A stretch of 64,000 nt of DNA. Origin: Chrysoperla carnea (taxonomy: Eukaryota; Arthropoda; Insecta; Neuroptera; Chrysopidae). The stretch lies in assembly GCF_905475395.1 (NCBI RefSeq), contig NC_058337.1:131089960-131153959 (forward strand), written 5' to 3'. The notes beneath the pieces are model-generated. The model had not been told where the DNA came from and ran no database searches. It saw only the letters and a list, made by a program, of their open reading frames with translations. The translations under genes were made by a program, and so were the position numbers. Positions 1 to 12,023 of the stretch are shown one piece after another; the first letter of the stretch is position 1, and every line of letters starts with the position of its first letter.

Positions 1-120
1 ACACTTTAAATTAGAAAATTGATTCTCATAAAAAAAACAAACATTTTTTATTTAAATCCCGACGAGCTTGTTAGAAAGGACGTTTCCTCAACGGTTCCTA
101 AACGGTTTATGGTTATATAT

Positions 121-336
121 CAGGCGCGGATCTAAGGGGGGGTCACATGGGTCATGCCCCCCCCCCCCAAAACAGCCCGCATTTCAAAAAAAAGAGCTGA
201 ATCAATATTTTACAAACCGAAAAACAAACAAAAATCTTTGTTTATTTGGTTTTTTTGTTATTTTATTGAAAAACAAAAATGACAAAAATCCTACGACCCC
301 CCCCCCCCCCGAACAAAATTTCTAGATCCGCGCCTG
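121..336. mobile_element. hAT-type MITE, 216 bp, intact ends
   Basis: The terminal inverted repeats are CAGGCGCGGATCTA on the left (121-134) and its reverse complement on the right (ending at 336). The flanks are identical 8-bp duplications, TTATATAT at 113-120 and 337-344. Ends beginning CAG and an 8-bp target duplication are typical of hAT transposons. The interior has runs of C near both ends and no coding capacity, so this is a non-autonomous copy moved by an enzyme encoded elsewhere. The perfect flanking repeat suggests a fairly recent insertion. It appears to have landed just upstream of, or inside, the LINE 3' remnant that follows. Confidence 0.88.
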
Positions 337-356
337 TTATATATGTTATATCCATT

Positions 357-436
357 TGGTTTATGGAGGAGTGGTCGGGGATAGCCCAAGCCTTTTTCGA
401 TACACAACGGAACCTACGGTCTAAGTGTGTCCTAAC
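357..436 (+). mobile_element. LINE 3'-end remnant
   Basis: This stretch carries the 3' segment seen at the end of the LINE copy at 3689-4213: a TATGGAGGAGTGGTC block, a CTTTTTCGATACACAACGG block, then GGTCTAAGTGTGTCCTAACC. Only the non-coding tail remains. It ends in CCTAACC, as in the other copies. Confidence 0.6.
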
Positions 437-3400
437 CTAGCTTTCGGAGGAAATGCGTCTTAAAAATTTGCCATTATTGCATTTAATTGAAAGAACTGTT
501 AGCAACAAAAAAGTGCTTTAGCCAAAAGTTGTCAAGGATAATTGTTGATTGGATAATTACAAAACGAGTTGTAAGCCATAATAGATTAAAATGGTTCACC
601 CTGTATATACAGATATGTATTTACTGACTAATTCCAATGATTGGGCTCTCTGACCGCTAAATGAGTTAATAAGGTCCAAAATAAAGTTAACAAGGCTCAA
701 AGTAAAGTTTATAAGGATTCAAAATAGTATTATGATGTTATTTTGTTTAACTAAAAAAGTATATTCACATAAAAAAGGCGTGTTTATATGTTTTGGTCCT
801 TTTAGCCGAGACGACGGCTTGTAATTCCAATGAAGATTGGTCTCTATAGCCGATTCGTCGGTATAACCGATGTAGTTATAGGCGATATATTCATATATGT
901 GTTAACATAGGGATTCTGGTGGGACCTTTCATTTTCGTTGCTATAACCGGTTTTTAACTGTATGTTGCTTTACAAAATAAAACAACTTTTGCTTTCAACA
1001 AATTCAACCTACTTATATGAAGAAAAACCATAGGTACTAGAAAATGTATCGATATACGCTTTCATTTTATCAATGATTTGACACCCTTTAAAAATAATCT
1101 GAATCATAATAACATAAATTACAAAATCTTTATACATTACACATCATGAAATCACTAAGATTTCTCAGGTATTAATGCATAAGTAATACTAATACCTGTC
1201 AACTTGTGTATACGATAAATGATTTTATAGACATAACAAAGTACTACAAAAATTTTTTCTAGAGAATTAATTATATATGAGTCATTCGTTTTAAACTTGA
1301 AAAAAAATAAATAAATAAATCATTACAACACACAGGTGATATACATTTTTTATTCATTGATTACAAATTACAAAATCGTTGAAATGTTTTTTTGTATTAT
1401 AAAAATTATAAGAAATTATTACTGGTTGAAAAATTTATGATTGACAGCAAAAAAAGAGTATTAAGTATTTATAAAAAAGAAGCCTATTTTTCTATGAATT
1501 AAACATTTTTCTAACTAGGTGCATTAATTATTTACTACCACATAACACATGCAGTGTTCCTATTTGTCAATTATATTACGTGGTAGAAATAGTAAATCGT
1601 AGTGTATTATGCAAGGTTTTTTTCTATCTATTTCCAACGGGTTGCTTACTTGAAAAAAACGGGATGGTATATTAAACTTATAGGAATGCTTAACAATTTT
1701 TTAATCGTTTTTAGGAATTTTTTAAATTCTAAATCAATCGTTAAATTGAGATCGATACAGTTATCAGTAAGTTGAAAACTGAACATATACAGTAAATTAA
1801 CAACGATCCAGATCTATTAAAAACCAAAGAGTATCGGATTGCTGGGATCATTTAGAAAAAAAGTTGTGAGTCAGCTCCGACGCACGTCTAGAGTTAACTC
1901 CTTAAGTGTTTAATAGTGTGCTGTATCCGTCAGATTATTTTCAGTTTCAAACTATAGATACTTTGTCTGAATATGCATGTTATATTGGCTGAGGAGTTAG
2001 CCATTCTTTATCGATGAGTAACAACTACTCTGTATGCTGTGTCCGTCAGGTTATTGTCAGTTTCAAGAAAAAGATGCTTTGTCGATAGTATACAAGTATA
2101 CAAATTGTACACACACGTTACAAAAAAGTGAAAGGTGCGCACGATAGGTTGTGATCCAAAAACGTAGGGAGTACATTCGAATACTAGATGTTAGTCCTCA
2201 AATATTTTTCATACCGGTCGCCTTATTTGAAAATCGATTCTTCAGGGAAAAAATCCAAAAAAATCATGTAATATATATCATAGAAAAGTATTAGATTATT
2301 GGACACGTCGAACTATTGAATGTTCGAATTTCTAAAACTGTACTGTAGGTACATTCATATTAAAACACTACAGTAGGCATTGAACATTAGACATTCAACA
2401 ATATTATTAAAAAAATGATTTATTTTTTCTTTAATGGTAATTTCCTGTATAATTTTTAAGGTAAATTATAAATTTATTTCGAAAACATAGTTTTTATCAA
2501 ATTTTTTTTGTTTTATTTTAATTTTCGTTTAATATAATTGAAATTTATTTTGATTCGAATAATACTTATGTTATTGCGAAATTGATAAACACTAAGTACG
2601 AAACGGCTGTGCCTAACTAGACTGTCAAAGAACATGTGATAGAATCATGAACCTGTGATGAACCTGGAAAGCTTAAAGATCGGAAAATACTAACTCTGTT
2701 ATGAAATTTTTCACTTTTTCTCATCCAAGGTGAAATAAAAGCGATAACAGATCACGCTTAACTCCACAATTTACGATATGTTTGGAAATTGACAAACTAA
2801 ATTTAAAGAGATTACAAAAGCTTCCATCTAAGTGAAGTTAGAAGCCTCATAATCGGCCTTTGTCCTATAATTTTTTTATTAGTTCAAAAGACGTTCGTTA
2901 TCGAGCCAAAAAATCGTGTGAAATAAATTTTTGGATAACATCAATATCTACGAAAATATGAAGAATTTAAATGTTCAAATAGAAAGAAAAGAAAATAACA
3001 CTTGGTGACGTCATAACCATAGAGACTACATATCAAAAGTTGTTTGCCATAGAGACTACATATCAAAAGTTGTTTTGCAAGAATAAGATAGAAAAAATTA
3101 TTTAATTGTCATCTATTCTCGCACATTTGCAAATTTTAACGAAAGATACGTTGAAATCGACATCAGGACAAAGGCTTTTTGTGATTAATGATTACTATGA
3201 ATTTTGACTCTGAAGCATTTTCTTCTGTTTTTAATACTCTACAGACAAGTTTATTTTTATATCCAAATTAGGATTGTCTGATAGACTAGGGAATTAGTAT
3301 TTACAAATAAAAACAAAAGAATAAAAATTGATCGATATTGAAAATCATGTGAATATTATTTCACTTAAATATAATTTTATAATAATTTTTCCATAAATTA

Positions 3401-3688
3401 TTACTATACAATCGTCATCCTTATTTGGAATATAATTACAAATAATTGCATTATTTCATTAATACAATTAATGACCCATGTCAATTGATTGTCATTTAAT
3501 ATTATTGCTATTATATATCGGTATAATAATAAGATTATACACAAGGATTATCGAAGACTTGTCAAGATTGAAATATTTATAATTAATTCCTCATACCTGT
3601 TTTATTATACATAAATCTTTTTATATTGCAAATTATTTCTATGTAAAAACGAAATTTTTAAGTAATATAATTTAATTTATCTTATGTA
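437..3688. other. Non-coding, mostly unrecognised
   Basis: No gene was recognised. Three small items stand out. At 565-606 a stretch ends in a CACCCTGTA terminus that is shared with 18768-18809. A segment of about 50 bases at 1918-1969 is repeated imperfectly at 2034-2084 (core TATCCGTCAGATTATTTTCA against TGTCCGTCAGGTTATTGTCA). At 3017-3076 a 30-base unit beginning CCATAGAGACTACATATC is repeated twice in tandem. The rest is AT-rich sequence. Confidence 0.5.
3017..3076. repeat. Tandem duplication, 30-bp unit x 2
   Basis: Two adjacent units, each starting CCATAGAGACTACATATC and ending AAAAGTTGTTTK, differ only at the last base. The near-identity suggests a recent replication-slippage event. 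Confidence 0.85.
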
Positions 3689-4213
3689 TTGGGAAAATCA
3701 TTTTGTCGTGCGTCAATCAGTGTCTTAGCCTATCTCAGATGGAAGAAGGAATATGCTTGTGGTACGACAAGACAGATATGGTCTGAGTACAATCGTAGGC
3801 GTTCCGAAGATCTTGTATCGCTTCCAAGGGCATCTATTAACAAAGTTATTGTGGCTATTACAGGACACAGAATAGGTGGCAGGCACGCTGAAGGTCTGGG
3901 CCTGACAGTGTACCACGACTATTGCAGGAGCTGTCACAGTGTGGAGAAAAAAGAGATGATGTCTCATCTTCTCTGTCACTGTCCACCTCTTGCCATGAGG
4001 AGGTGGACTTATTTGATCCAGCCTCTCTTGGACGACCTCTCTGATCTAAATTCCGTTGACGCCAAAGTACTCCTGTTGTTTTTAAACAGCTCAAAATGTC
4101 ATGGAGTAGTGGCCGAAGATGGACCAACCCTTTTTCGGTATCACAACGGACCACATAGTCTAAGCGTGTCCCACCCCAGGACAGCTACTCTAACCTAACC
4201 TACCCTAACCAGT
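3689..4213 (+). mobile_element. LINE remnant: post-RNase H region and 3' end
   Basis: The open frame 3689-4198 (169 codons) reads like the C-terminus of a non-LTR retrotransposon polyprotein of the I/Loa/R1 type with an RNase H domain. It has the signature ITGHRIGGRHAEGLGL followed by a Cys/His-rich motif, CRSC-x8-MMSHLLCHCP, and then an Arg-Arg-Trp stretch. Reverse transcriptase and endonuclease are absent, so this is a 5'-truncated copy. The 3' UTR holds GGTATCACAACGG and TAGTCTAAGCGTGTC and ends in TCTAACCTAACC-type pentamers near 4190-4213. The same 3' end occurs at 357-436, 7598-7926 and 49595-49830 (reverse). The exact clade is an inference from the motif arrangement. Confidence 0.8.
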
Positions 4214-5457
4214 GTCTTAATATAGAACTACGATAACATGTTCGATTGGGTTTCAAGAGGCGTTGCATAAATATATGGATATTAAGAAGCCTTTTTCCCA
4301 TCCAAAATAACAATAGGCCTTTGTAATGATGTGGATTTATATAAATGTATATTTCGTTAAAATTTGAAAATGTGTGAGAATAAAATAGAATGTAAAATCA
4401 AAATTAAAATCGATTGATAAATATAAAACATATCTACCTCTGTCTTGTAATTTGTTGCTAGATGATAGATGCTAGACAAAGATGCTAGACTCATAACACT
4501 AAGAGCTCGTTAAAACAAAACTGTCAAATGTCATGGTCTAGATCTTGCTTTTCACTATCTATGATTAGTTTTGTGGTTATGCAAAACATGTTTTTCTTGT
4601 AACTCAGTACAATCGCTTGTACTTACTGCTGTCAATATTTGACCACCAGCTATGTTCTTGGTTCTGCTATATTTCTCTCTGTTTTTTTCGGGATGATGGT
4701 TTATCGTACCAACTTCCTGCTTCTTACTACTAAGAGTTTTTCCTTTTCCTTCCTCGCGTTTCCCATTATCATGATTATTTTCCGAAGACTTATTTTACAC
4801 TCTGTACTCTTATTATAAACACAAATCACACAGCATATCAATGACATACAAAATTAAGAATTTCCTCTTTATACGAACCATAGAAAACAATAAATTATGT
4901 CACCTAAAATTTGCATTGATAAATAACAATACATTGCAACAAACAAATGTGAACAAATTCCTTAGTTGAATCATTGAAATAAAAAAAATAAAAACATTTA
5001 TTCCATCGAAGGACATATATGATTTCATCATTCTTGAGTCTTCTTTTGCAGTCAAGTAAAACGATTAAAGCATCTATAGGACAACGACTCAAAAGACTTG
5101 ATATAAGTTACAGAGAAACAAAAAGGAAATGCATAAATTTATTTTTAAAAAAAAGAAAAAAAAAAAAGAAGTAGTAGGTAATAATTTTATTCCCGTGACT
5201 AAAATAACAATGAGCTAAAATATAATTATTATATTTTATTAAATGAAATAATAAAAAACACTTTTGAAATAGCACCTATCAAGTTTGTTCTTTCTTAGAA
5301 TCAAATAAAAATGTCTAAAGAAAAGAAAAACGCAAACATATATAAAGTCTCAATTCTTATTCAGTTCTATTTCTGCTCCCGAGTGGTTAATGAAGTAAAC
5401 AAAAGTTATTATTCATTAACCACTCAGTCACCTATGGAGTTACTTTAGGTAAAATAA
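4214..5457. other. AT-rich non-coding
   Basis: No gene or structured element was recognised. Homopolymer-rich stretches lie near 5140-5170. The open frames are short and have no family signature. Confidence 0.5.
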
Positions 5458-5913
5458 CTTAGACCATTAAGTACATAGACTGAGCATCCCCTATATTTCC
5501 GTACAGTGAGAGGTGTGCAAACATCTGAGGTAATTACTTGGGTCAGCTAGGGACATTTATCAAAAAAATACATTTATCAAAAGAATAAAGACATTTATTA
5601 TAAAAAATATACATTGAATATAGAGATATTTATCAAAAAAACATGCATTAAATGTCAAATTTTCATATCACAAAATTTTTTACATAAAACATCGTGATTT
5701 CACTGAACTTCTTCGCTTTTTTGGTTAAAAAAATACATATCTCGTATCACTCTACAATTTTTCTTACGAATCTACAATGAAAAGTAGGACAACAACACTT
5801 TGTTTTAACATTTCTACACCACCGTCATGATGGATTTGACCCAAGCAATTACCTCAGTTGTTGGCTGACTTTAAAAAGTTTGACTCTCAGTCTATGTAAC
5901 TTAATGGCCTTAG
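5458..5913. mobile_element. Foldback/TIR element, about 456 bp
   Basis: The left end CTTAGACCATTAAGTACATA matches the reverse complement of the right end (CTAAGGCCATTAAGTTACAT). A second inner pair also matches: GAGGTAATTACTTGGGTCA near 5528 and TGACCCAAGCAATTACCTC near 5836. The centre is AT-rich and contains repeated ACATTTATCAAAA units. No protein is encoded. I see no clear target duplication, so the superfamily is open. Confidence 0.7.
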
Positions 5914-6647
5914 TTCGCGCAAATGTTCTATTTATTTTATTATTTCTATACAAGTCAGTTTTTCGTATCTTACTGCACAAACTGCTAGTTGAACTATGAA
6001 TAAAAATGAGTTAAAGTTAGGTTAACTTACTAATCGTTACTATTAATCAACGATATTCCTAACTACAGACTATTAGTTCTACAAAAAGTAAAATTAAATC
6101 TTCTAGTCAATGAAAAATAATATATAAATATCCTCAAAAACACAATAAAAACAAATAACAAACATAATCTTTGACTGTTCATCGTCTAATAATATATCAT
6201 CGATAAAAATCGTGACATTAATAATAAAAAAATAAAAAATAATCATATATTGTATGTTTGTATACATTCTTTATAACAATAATAATAATGTTGACAGTCT
6301 CTATTGTTTTTATTTACAAATTTATCAGAATATTCAATCCTCTATGGTTGGTATTATGTGTGTATTATACAATTTTAACCATAAATGTAAAACAACTATT
6401 TTTGTAGCTACATTCATATTTGTTTTAAAAAATATAGTGGCTACTTATTATCCTATTGTTTTGATATAATTATTTTTCAAGTGCATAATAATAATAATAA
6501 TATAATTTTTGTGTGATATTAGATATAGAAGAAAATATGTTTTTATTATAAAAATCATTTTTCTAAGTAATTTTATTATTATAACATTCTTTTTTGAATT
6601 CATCTTATTACACAGATGTTCGTTAAAAAGTAGCTACTGTTGGTTTT
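5914..6647. other. AT-rich non-coding
   Basis: Only AT-rich sequence with short AAT runs was seen. The longest frame (6254-6469) is low-complexity and shows no coding character. Confidence 0.5.
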
Positions 6648-7215
6648 TTTTATACCATGTATATATGTAATATATATCAAGGTATACTAAGTTTAGTCCC
6701 AAGTTTGTAACGCTTAAAAATATTGATGTTACGAAAAAAAATTTGGTATAGGTGGTCATAAAATCACCTAATTAATTATTTTCGGTTGTCTGTCCGTCTG
6801 TCCGCCTGCCCGTCTGTCTGCACGATAACTCAAAAACGAAAAGAGATATAAAGCTGAAATTTTAACAGCGTGCTAAGGACGTAAAAAGTGAGGTCGAGTG
6901 CGTAAATGAGCAACATAAGTGAATTGGATCTTGGGTCGGTAGGACCCATCTTGTAAATCGTTAGAGATAGAACAAAAGTTTAAATGTAAAAAATGTTTCT
7001 TTTAAAAACACAAACAACTTTCGTTTGAAACATTTTTTCGTAAACATCACTGTTTACCCGTGATGGCGCAAATTGTATAGTACCTATGTATTATATGGGA
7101 ATATCAGTTATGTATGTGTGACATGTATGCATAGGTAATGTAACAGTGCAATCAACACTGTCTATACCATGGTATTTCAACAATTAACTCAGTCAATTGT
7201 TTGTTTTCACTTGTT
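6648..7215 (+). repeat. Dispersed family A, copy 1
   Basis: This is one of seven copies in the window of a non-coding family. The order of blocks is: ACCATGTATATATG end; AAGGTATACTAAGTTTAGTC; CCAAGTTTGTAACGCTTAAA; GTCATAAAATCACCTAAT; CGGTTGTC followed by a variable GTCC/GTCT stretch; ACGATAACTCAAAAACGAAA; a GTGAGGTCGAG block; ATCTTGTAAATCGTTAGAG; GAAACATTTTTTCGTAAACA; TCACTGTTTACCCGTG; and a closing AACAATTAACTCAGTCAATT. The other copies are at 10236-10880, 16215-16726, 21575-21790, 40083-40225, 41940-42535 and 45965-46575. No protein is encoded. The transposon class is not recognised. Confidence 0.82.
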
Positions 7216-7597
7216 TTCTTTCTTATATCAACAAGTTGAGTTGACATTTAAACACGTATTTTGACATACAATTGAATGTTTGTGATATGAAATTAATTTT
7301 ATATAATAATAAAAATTACAAATAAGTATTTGTTGTTATATTATTGATATTATTAATAAAATTGCTTACCACCATTAAAGGTTGAGGCTTTAAAATTACG
7401 TGTTAAACATATTCGTCACGGTCGCGGTGGTTTGAACAAGTATCCACAAGACATATTAGGAGCCTTGAATGAATTGATTCAGTTTTTTATTATGTTATAC
7501 TTAGTTTATCCAATCTTGTTATTTTATAATCAGTTTTATGTTAAGTTTACTCTTTCGAAATGAAAGACGTCAGGATTTTAATACTGAGCCACATAAA

Positions 7598-7926
7598 AAT
7601 CTTTTGTCACTATCCAGCTATTGCCATGAGGAGATGGACTCATTTGAGTCAGCCTTTATTTGACGACCTCTTCGACCTTAAGTCCGTTGAGGAAAAAGAA
7701 ACGATGTCTCATCTTCTCTGTCACTGTCCAGCTCTTGCCACGAGGAGGTGGGTTCACTTTAGCAAGCCTTTCTTTGATGATCTCTCCGACCTGAAGTCCG
7801 TTGACGTCAAAGCACTGCCGCTGTTCTTATACAGCTCCAAATTGTTCATGGAGTAGTGGCCACAACGAACTCTTTGGTCTAAGTGTGCCTCAACCCAAAA
7901 CAGTCACTCTAACCTAGCCTAACCTA
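7598..7926 (+). mobile_element. LINE 3' remnant with internal module duplication
   Basis: This is a second copy of the LINE C-terminal region. Within one open frame (7560-7856) the module CH(Y/C)PA-x2-RRW(T/V)H-x3-(Q/K)P-x2-DDL-x2-LKSV appears twice, once at about 7607-7690 and again at about 7724-7810, joined by EEKETMSHLL. A UTR block containing GGTCTAAGTGTGCCTCAACC follows, then CTCTAACCTAGCCTAACC. The gene is broken and lacks reverse transcriptase. Confidence 0.75.
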
Positions 7927-8317
7927 AACATCTTCATGTTGTATGAATAGCATCCCAATACATTTTTAATATTACAACCTGCTTCTGATCCTTCAGGATT
8001 TATGCTTGTGGGATGGTAAACATGTATTGCTGGGGTATAAGCAGCCTACTATTTCAACGCTATAAGAACACTGATTGTTCAGAACTTCATCCTACTTCCT
8101 ATGACGGATCGTTCCAAAAAAATATCCTCCTCCAATAAATGAAAAGAACAAATAGTGCTTCTTTCTTCCAAATTGTGATTCCTACTTTTATCCCAGTGCT
8201 TCTGGAAGTCTACAAAGAAATCTGCTCTTCATCATGAAGTGTGCCCTGTACAATTTTAGTTACTCCAAAGGAATCGAAGGAATCGCAAGATTTTGTTAGT
8301 GCATAAATAAAAAAATA
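7927..8317. other. Unrecognised non-coding
   Basis: No gene, RNA or repeat with a second copy in this window was found. Confidence 0.4.
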
Positions 8318-8770
8318 TCTCTTTATATTATAAATGCGAAAGTAAGGATGTTTGTTTGTTTTTTACGCTTTCACGCTAAAACTAACGAATGGTTTTCAAT
8401 GAAACTGTACAGCACAATAGCTCATACTTCAAAATAACACATGAGCTATAATTTATAAAGATATATTAACAAAAAAAATAAAGTATAATCGGACATTTAC
8501 TATTTTAAATTTTTACAGAAATCTGTAATTTATGTATGATAGATTTGCTTCATCTATAATCATCTTTTTGAACCATAAATTAAAGTATTCTGTAAAAATT
8601 TAAAATTAGAAATGTCAAACCGTTCATGGCCAACTTTTCTAATATACTCAATGAATTATAACTATTTTACATTTAAGAAAATTGAAAACTGTGCACATCA
8701 AGAGGGGTGGAGGCTATAAAGCGGTGTTTTTTACTTTTAAGCCCAGTAAACCGGGCGGGTATCAGGCTAG
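8318..8770 (+). mobile_element. Non-autonomous Helitron-like element
   Basis: The 5' end reads A|TCTCTTTATATTATAAATG. The 3' end has a short GC hairpin (GCCC...GGGC, about 8740-8756), then TATCAGGCTAG followed by T. A start with TC, an end with CTRR after a hairpin, insertion between A and T, and no inverted repeats or target duplication are the diagnostic features of Helitrons. No Rep/helicase sequence is present. The interior includes TTACGCTTTCACGCTAAAAC, a block I associate with Helitron-like repeats of other insects. Confidence 0.7.
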
Positions 8771-9220
8771 TAATATATTAAATAATGCTGTCAAATACAG
8801 CGAACCCATACTCAAATTTGAAGAAAAAAAATTGTTTTTAAGTAAAAATAAAAAAGAATAAAATATTTGCAAATATGTGTATAGAAAAACTGTTAAAGGA
8901 AAGGAAGCAATATATTTATTTAAAAAAAACTTGTTTATGTTAGGTTAGTATTCCTTATTTAGGTTTTGGAATAATATAATTGAATGGTTAGAATGTTATC
9001 TATGGCAATATACATAATAAATCTTCTATAAATTGTTTTTACTCAATTCACCATTGAAAATCAATATTCCCATTATTTTTGTGTTAATAATAATTGTTAG
9101 CTAAAAATAGTGATTTATTTCGCACATGAAAATATAATTAATTCTTATTACTTATAAGATTTATTAAACGTGTAACTTCCGAACAACGACTTCGAAGACA
9201 TATAATTAAGCTGGTTCAGG
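8771..9220. other. AT-rich non-coding
   Basis: Nothing recognisable was found. Confidence 0.4.
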
Positions 9221-9414
9221 TCATTTCAGGCCTTTCAAGACATAAAAGTTAATCTTGCGAGCTTTTTGTTTTGCAAATATGTCGATGACAGTGTCGAAAT
9301 CAGTAGTACGTGAAATATCTTGAGCCATAGTTGATCTCAAATAGTTTTTAATCAATTTTAATTTTGAGAACGATCTTTCAACACTCGTTTTCACGTTAAT
9401 TTGAATACTTTAGA
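9221..9414 (-). pseudogene. hAT transposase C-terminal (dimerisation) remnant
   Basis: Read on the minus strand, about 64 codons are open and include SVERSFSKLKLIKNYLRSTM, followed by about 40 residues and a TGA stop at 9221-9223. The pattern (S/A)ERSFSxLKxIKxxLRSTM is the core of the hAT-family C-terminal dimerisation domain found in hAT transposases and ZMYM1-like proteins. The catalytic part is not visible upstream, and a frame of this length cannot be a functional transposase. The family call is from motif recognition and is fairly sure. Loss of the rest is an inference from the nearby sequence. Confidence 0.8.
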
Positions 9415-10235
9415 TCAGGCATGGGCGAGTTATTTTAAGTAGGAGTCACCATTGTTATAACTTTATTGTGTGCCATAAACTTTATTGTGTGTCTCTTTAT
9501 CCAAGTCCACATTGCCCATAGAGGAGGGAGCGAGACGAGTATACGACTCTTTAACCTATCTCAGTTTTTCTAATAGTAATGAGATATGTAGAAAAATGTT
9601 GTCACACTGTCCCAATTCATATTTTTGGTTGTCACTGATTAGGTTATCACCGTCTTACTCGTATGTTAGTTACAGAAGTCTGAGGGATTTCTCTAAACCA
9701 CGTTTACCCATACCTGCTCTAGATCATTTAAATTACTCACTTCTTGTGTGTGAAGAGGCCTTTCTCAGCGCGAGGTCCCAGGTTTATCGCACCTAAAAAT
9801 CCTACTGAATTAAAAACCATTTCTTTGTTCCAATATCAATTTCGTTTTTTGAAAAAAATAAAATATACCAATGTCAATTATTATCGCTATTTACTAGGTT
9901 ACTCGTTTAAGGTTATACACAAATAAAAAAACATGGTCGACATATCCGTTTTAATTTTTAAATAATTGTAACAACCATAAAAATAATATAAATTACCTAA
10001 ATTTGAATTTTTTTTTTTTAGAAAAACATAATAAAGTTACGTACGTGGCCATGAAAATTTATGTTATATAAATTATGTGTTTCTTTTTTCAAGGTTAAAT
10101 TGAATGGTAATGAAAAAAAATCATTGATTTTATTTATTGAAGTGTTTGATCTCTGGTATTGTTTTAGTACCTATTCCCCCGGAAGTCGATCTACAAGCTG
10201 ATTTTATTTGTTCTCAAGAATCAAAATTATAGTAC
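9415..10235. other. Unrecognised non-coding
   Basis: A 103-codon plus-strand frame at 9485-9796 has no recognisable domain and no splice or polyA context. I do not call it a gene. The remainder is AT-rich. Confidence 0.4.
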
Positions 10236-10880
10236 AAACAAGTGAAAAGAAACAATTGACTGAGTTAATTGTTGAAATACCATGCATAGCCAGTGTTTAT
10301 TTCTTTATCACATAACACATACAAAATTGTATAGACAGTGTTGATGCGCAATTGTTTGTTTTTTTGACGTCACGTAAATAACAAAAGATATTCACTTTTA
10401 AACAGGCAACACCCAATTCCTATATTAATACATACTATAAAATTTGCACCTAATTAACGCTCTCGTGGGTAAACAGTGATGTTTACAAAAAAATGTTTCA
10501 AACAAAAGTTTTTTATTTTTTTATAAGGAACATTTTTTACATTATACTTTTGATCTATCTCTAACGGTTTACAAGATGGGTCCTACGGACCCAAGACCGA
10601 ATTGACCTATAATGCTCATTTACGAACTTGACCTCACTTTTTACGTCCTGAGTACGCTGTAAAAATTTCAGCTCGATATCTTTTTCGTTTTTGAATTATC
10701 GTGACCACAGACGGATGGACGGACGGACGGACGGACGGACAACCGGAAATGGACTAATTAGGTGATTTTATGAACAGCTATGACAAAATTTTTTTCCTAT
10801 CATCATTATTTTTAAGCGTTACAAACTTGGGACTAAACTTAATATACTATGTATATTTCATATATGCATGGTATAAAAAA
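10236..10880 (-). repeat. Dispersed family A, copy 2 (reverse)
   Basis: All blocks of family A are present in reverse order. The end AAGTGAAAAGAAACAATTGA is at 10240, GGTAAACAGTGATGTTTAC near 10470, and a clean GGAC run (GACGGACGGACGGACGGAC) near 10722-10741. The element closes near 10871 with a CATGGTAT end. This copy has the most regular GGAC microsatellite of the family. Confidence 0.82.
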
Positions 10881-11257
10881 TGGAGATTCTCATGATATTG
10901 GTATCAAATGAAAGGGTTAAATGAGAAGAATACAAACAAGAAATACATTTTTAATTTTACATAAATCGGATGATAATACATTTTTATGGTATGCATGACA
11001 TGATTTTCCCATAGCTTCCATCATATTTTGTACGCATACGTTTTCTAGTTAAAATTTAAACAAAAAATGCTTTTTAAAGGACAAGTTTTTTACTAAAATG
11101 ATTGAGAATTTCTATGAAATAGTCAGGCTAGACTATCATCTTTAATTTTTATTAATCAAGCGCCTAAAATTTTTATGTTACAAATAATAATGGATGAGTG
11201 ACTCATTGAAGTAATTATTTTCTACTTTTTAGTACAATAATAGCTTGTACTAAAAAC

Positions 11258-11630
11258 ACCTTTAAGGAGGATCCCTCACCAGTAATAGAAAAAATAAATT
11301 AGTAGATAAGGATCCGAATTTTTAGTATATTGTAGTTAACGATGCATATTATTAAATAAAAAAAAAATTTGGTTATCTTTTCGATCAATTAAGAGAGTAA
11401 TTAATTAATTAAAAATACACTAAATAACATATCATGATATGAGGATGATATGTTATTTAGTGTATTTTTAATTAATAAAAACTCTCTTAATTGATCGATA
11501 AGATACCCAAATTTTTTTTTAATTTAATAATATGAATCGTTAACTACAACATACTAAAAATTTGGATCATTTTCTACTAATTTATTTTTTTCTATTACTG
11601 GTGAGGGATCCTCCTTAAACATGTTTTTTA
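11258..11630. mobile_element. Long perfect-looking palindrome (foldback element)
   Basis: Arms of about 170 bases run inward from TTTAAGGAGGATCCCTCACC (11271) and GGTGAGGGATCCTCCTTAAA (ending 11619). They meet near 11441 in a small spacer around ATATCATGATATGAGGATGA. The arms differ by only a few substitutions and length changes in T runs. No coding capacity is present. It is either a foldback MITE or a recent inverted duplication, and the transcript would fold into a long hairpin. Confidence 0.85.
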
Positions 11631-12023
11631 TTTAAGTTTTTTCCCCTGCATTGCCAATTGTGTTCAAAAATAGTTTATTATTGTAAATTCGTATTTTATA
11701 TTTTAACAACATCGATAAAATTTTCAAAAAGACCAATAATATTGATGATGGCGCCTATGGTATAATTATTTAAAAACATTGACGGTTTAATACGTGCTTA
11801 TCAAATGAGTTAAAAAATTGCATTTTTAAATGCATAAAATTGAATTTTAAAAAGAAGGTCAATTTGTTTTTGTCATAAAAATCAAATTACATAATATTAT
11901 TGCTTATTCGTTTAATTATCCAATTTTGAAATTAAGTTCAAATGTATTAAATATCCATTGGAATATTATTGGCCTATGTTTTCCAAAATTTTCCACAGAG
12001 CAAAACTTTTGTATAACATTTTT
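11631..12023. other. AT-rich non-coding
   Basis: Nothing recognisable was found. Confidence 0.4.

Noticed and set aside
68..325. 85-codon frame on plus strand
   Set aside because: It lies almost wholly inside the hAT MITE (121-336), and its Pro runs come from the C homopolymers.
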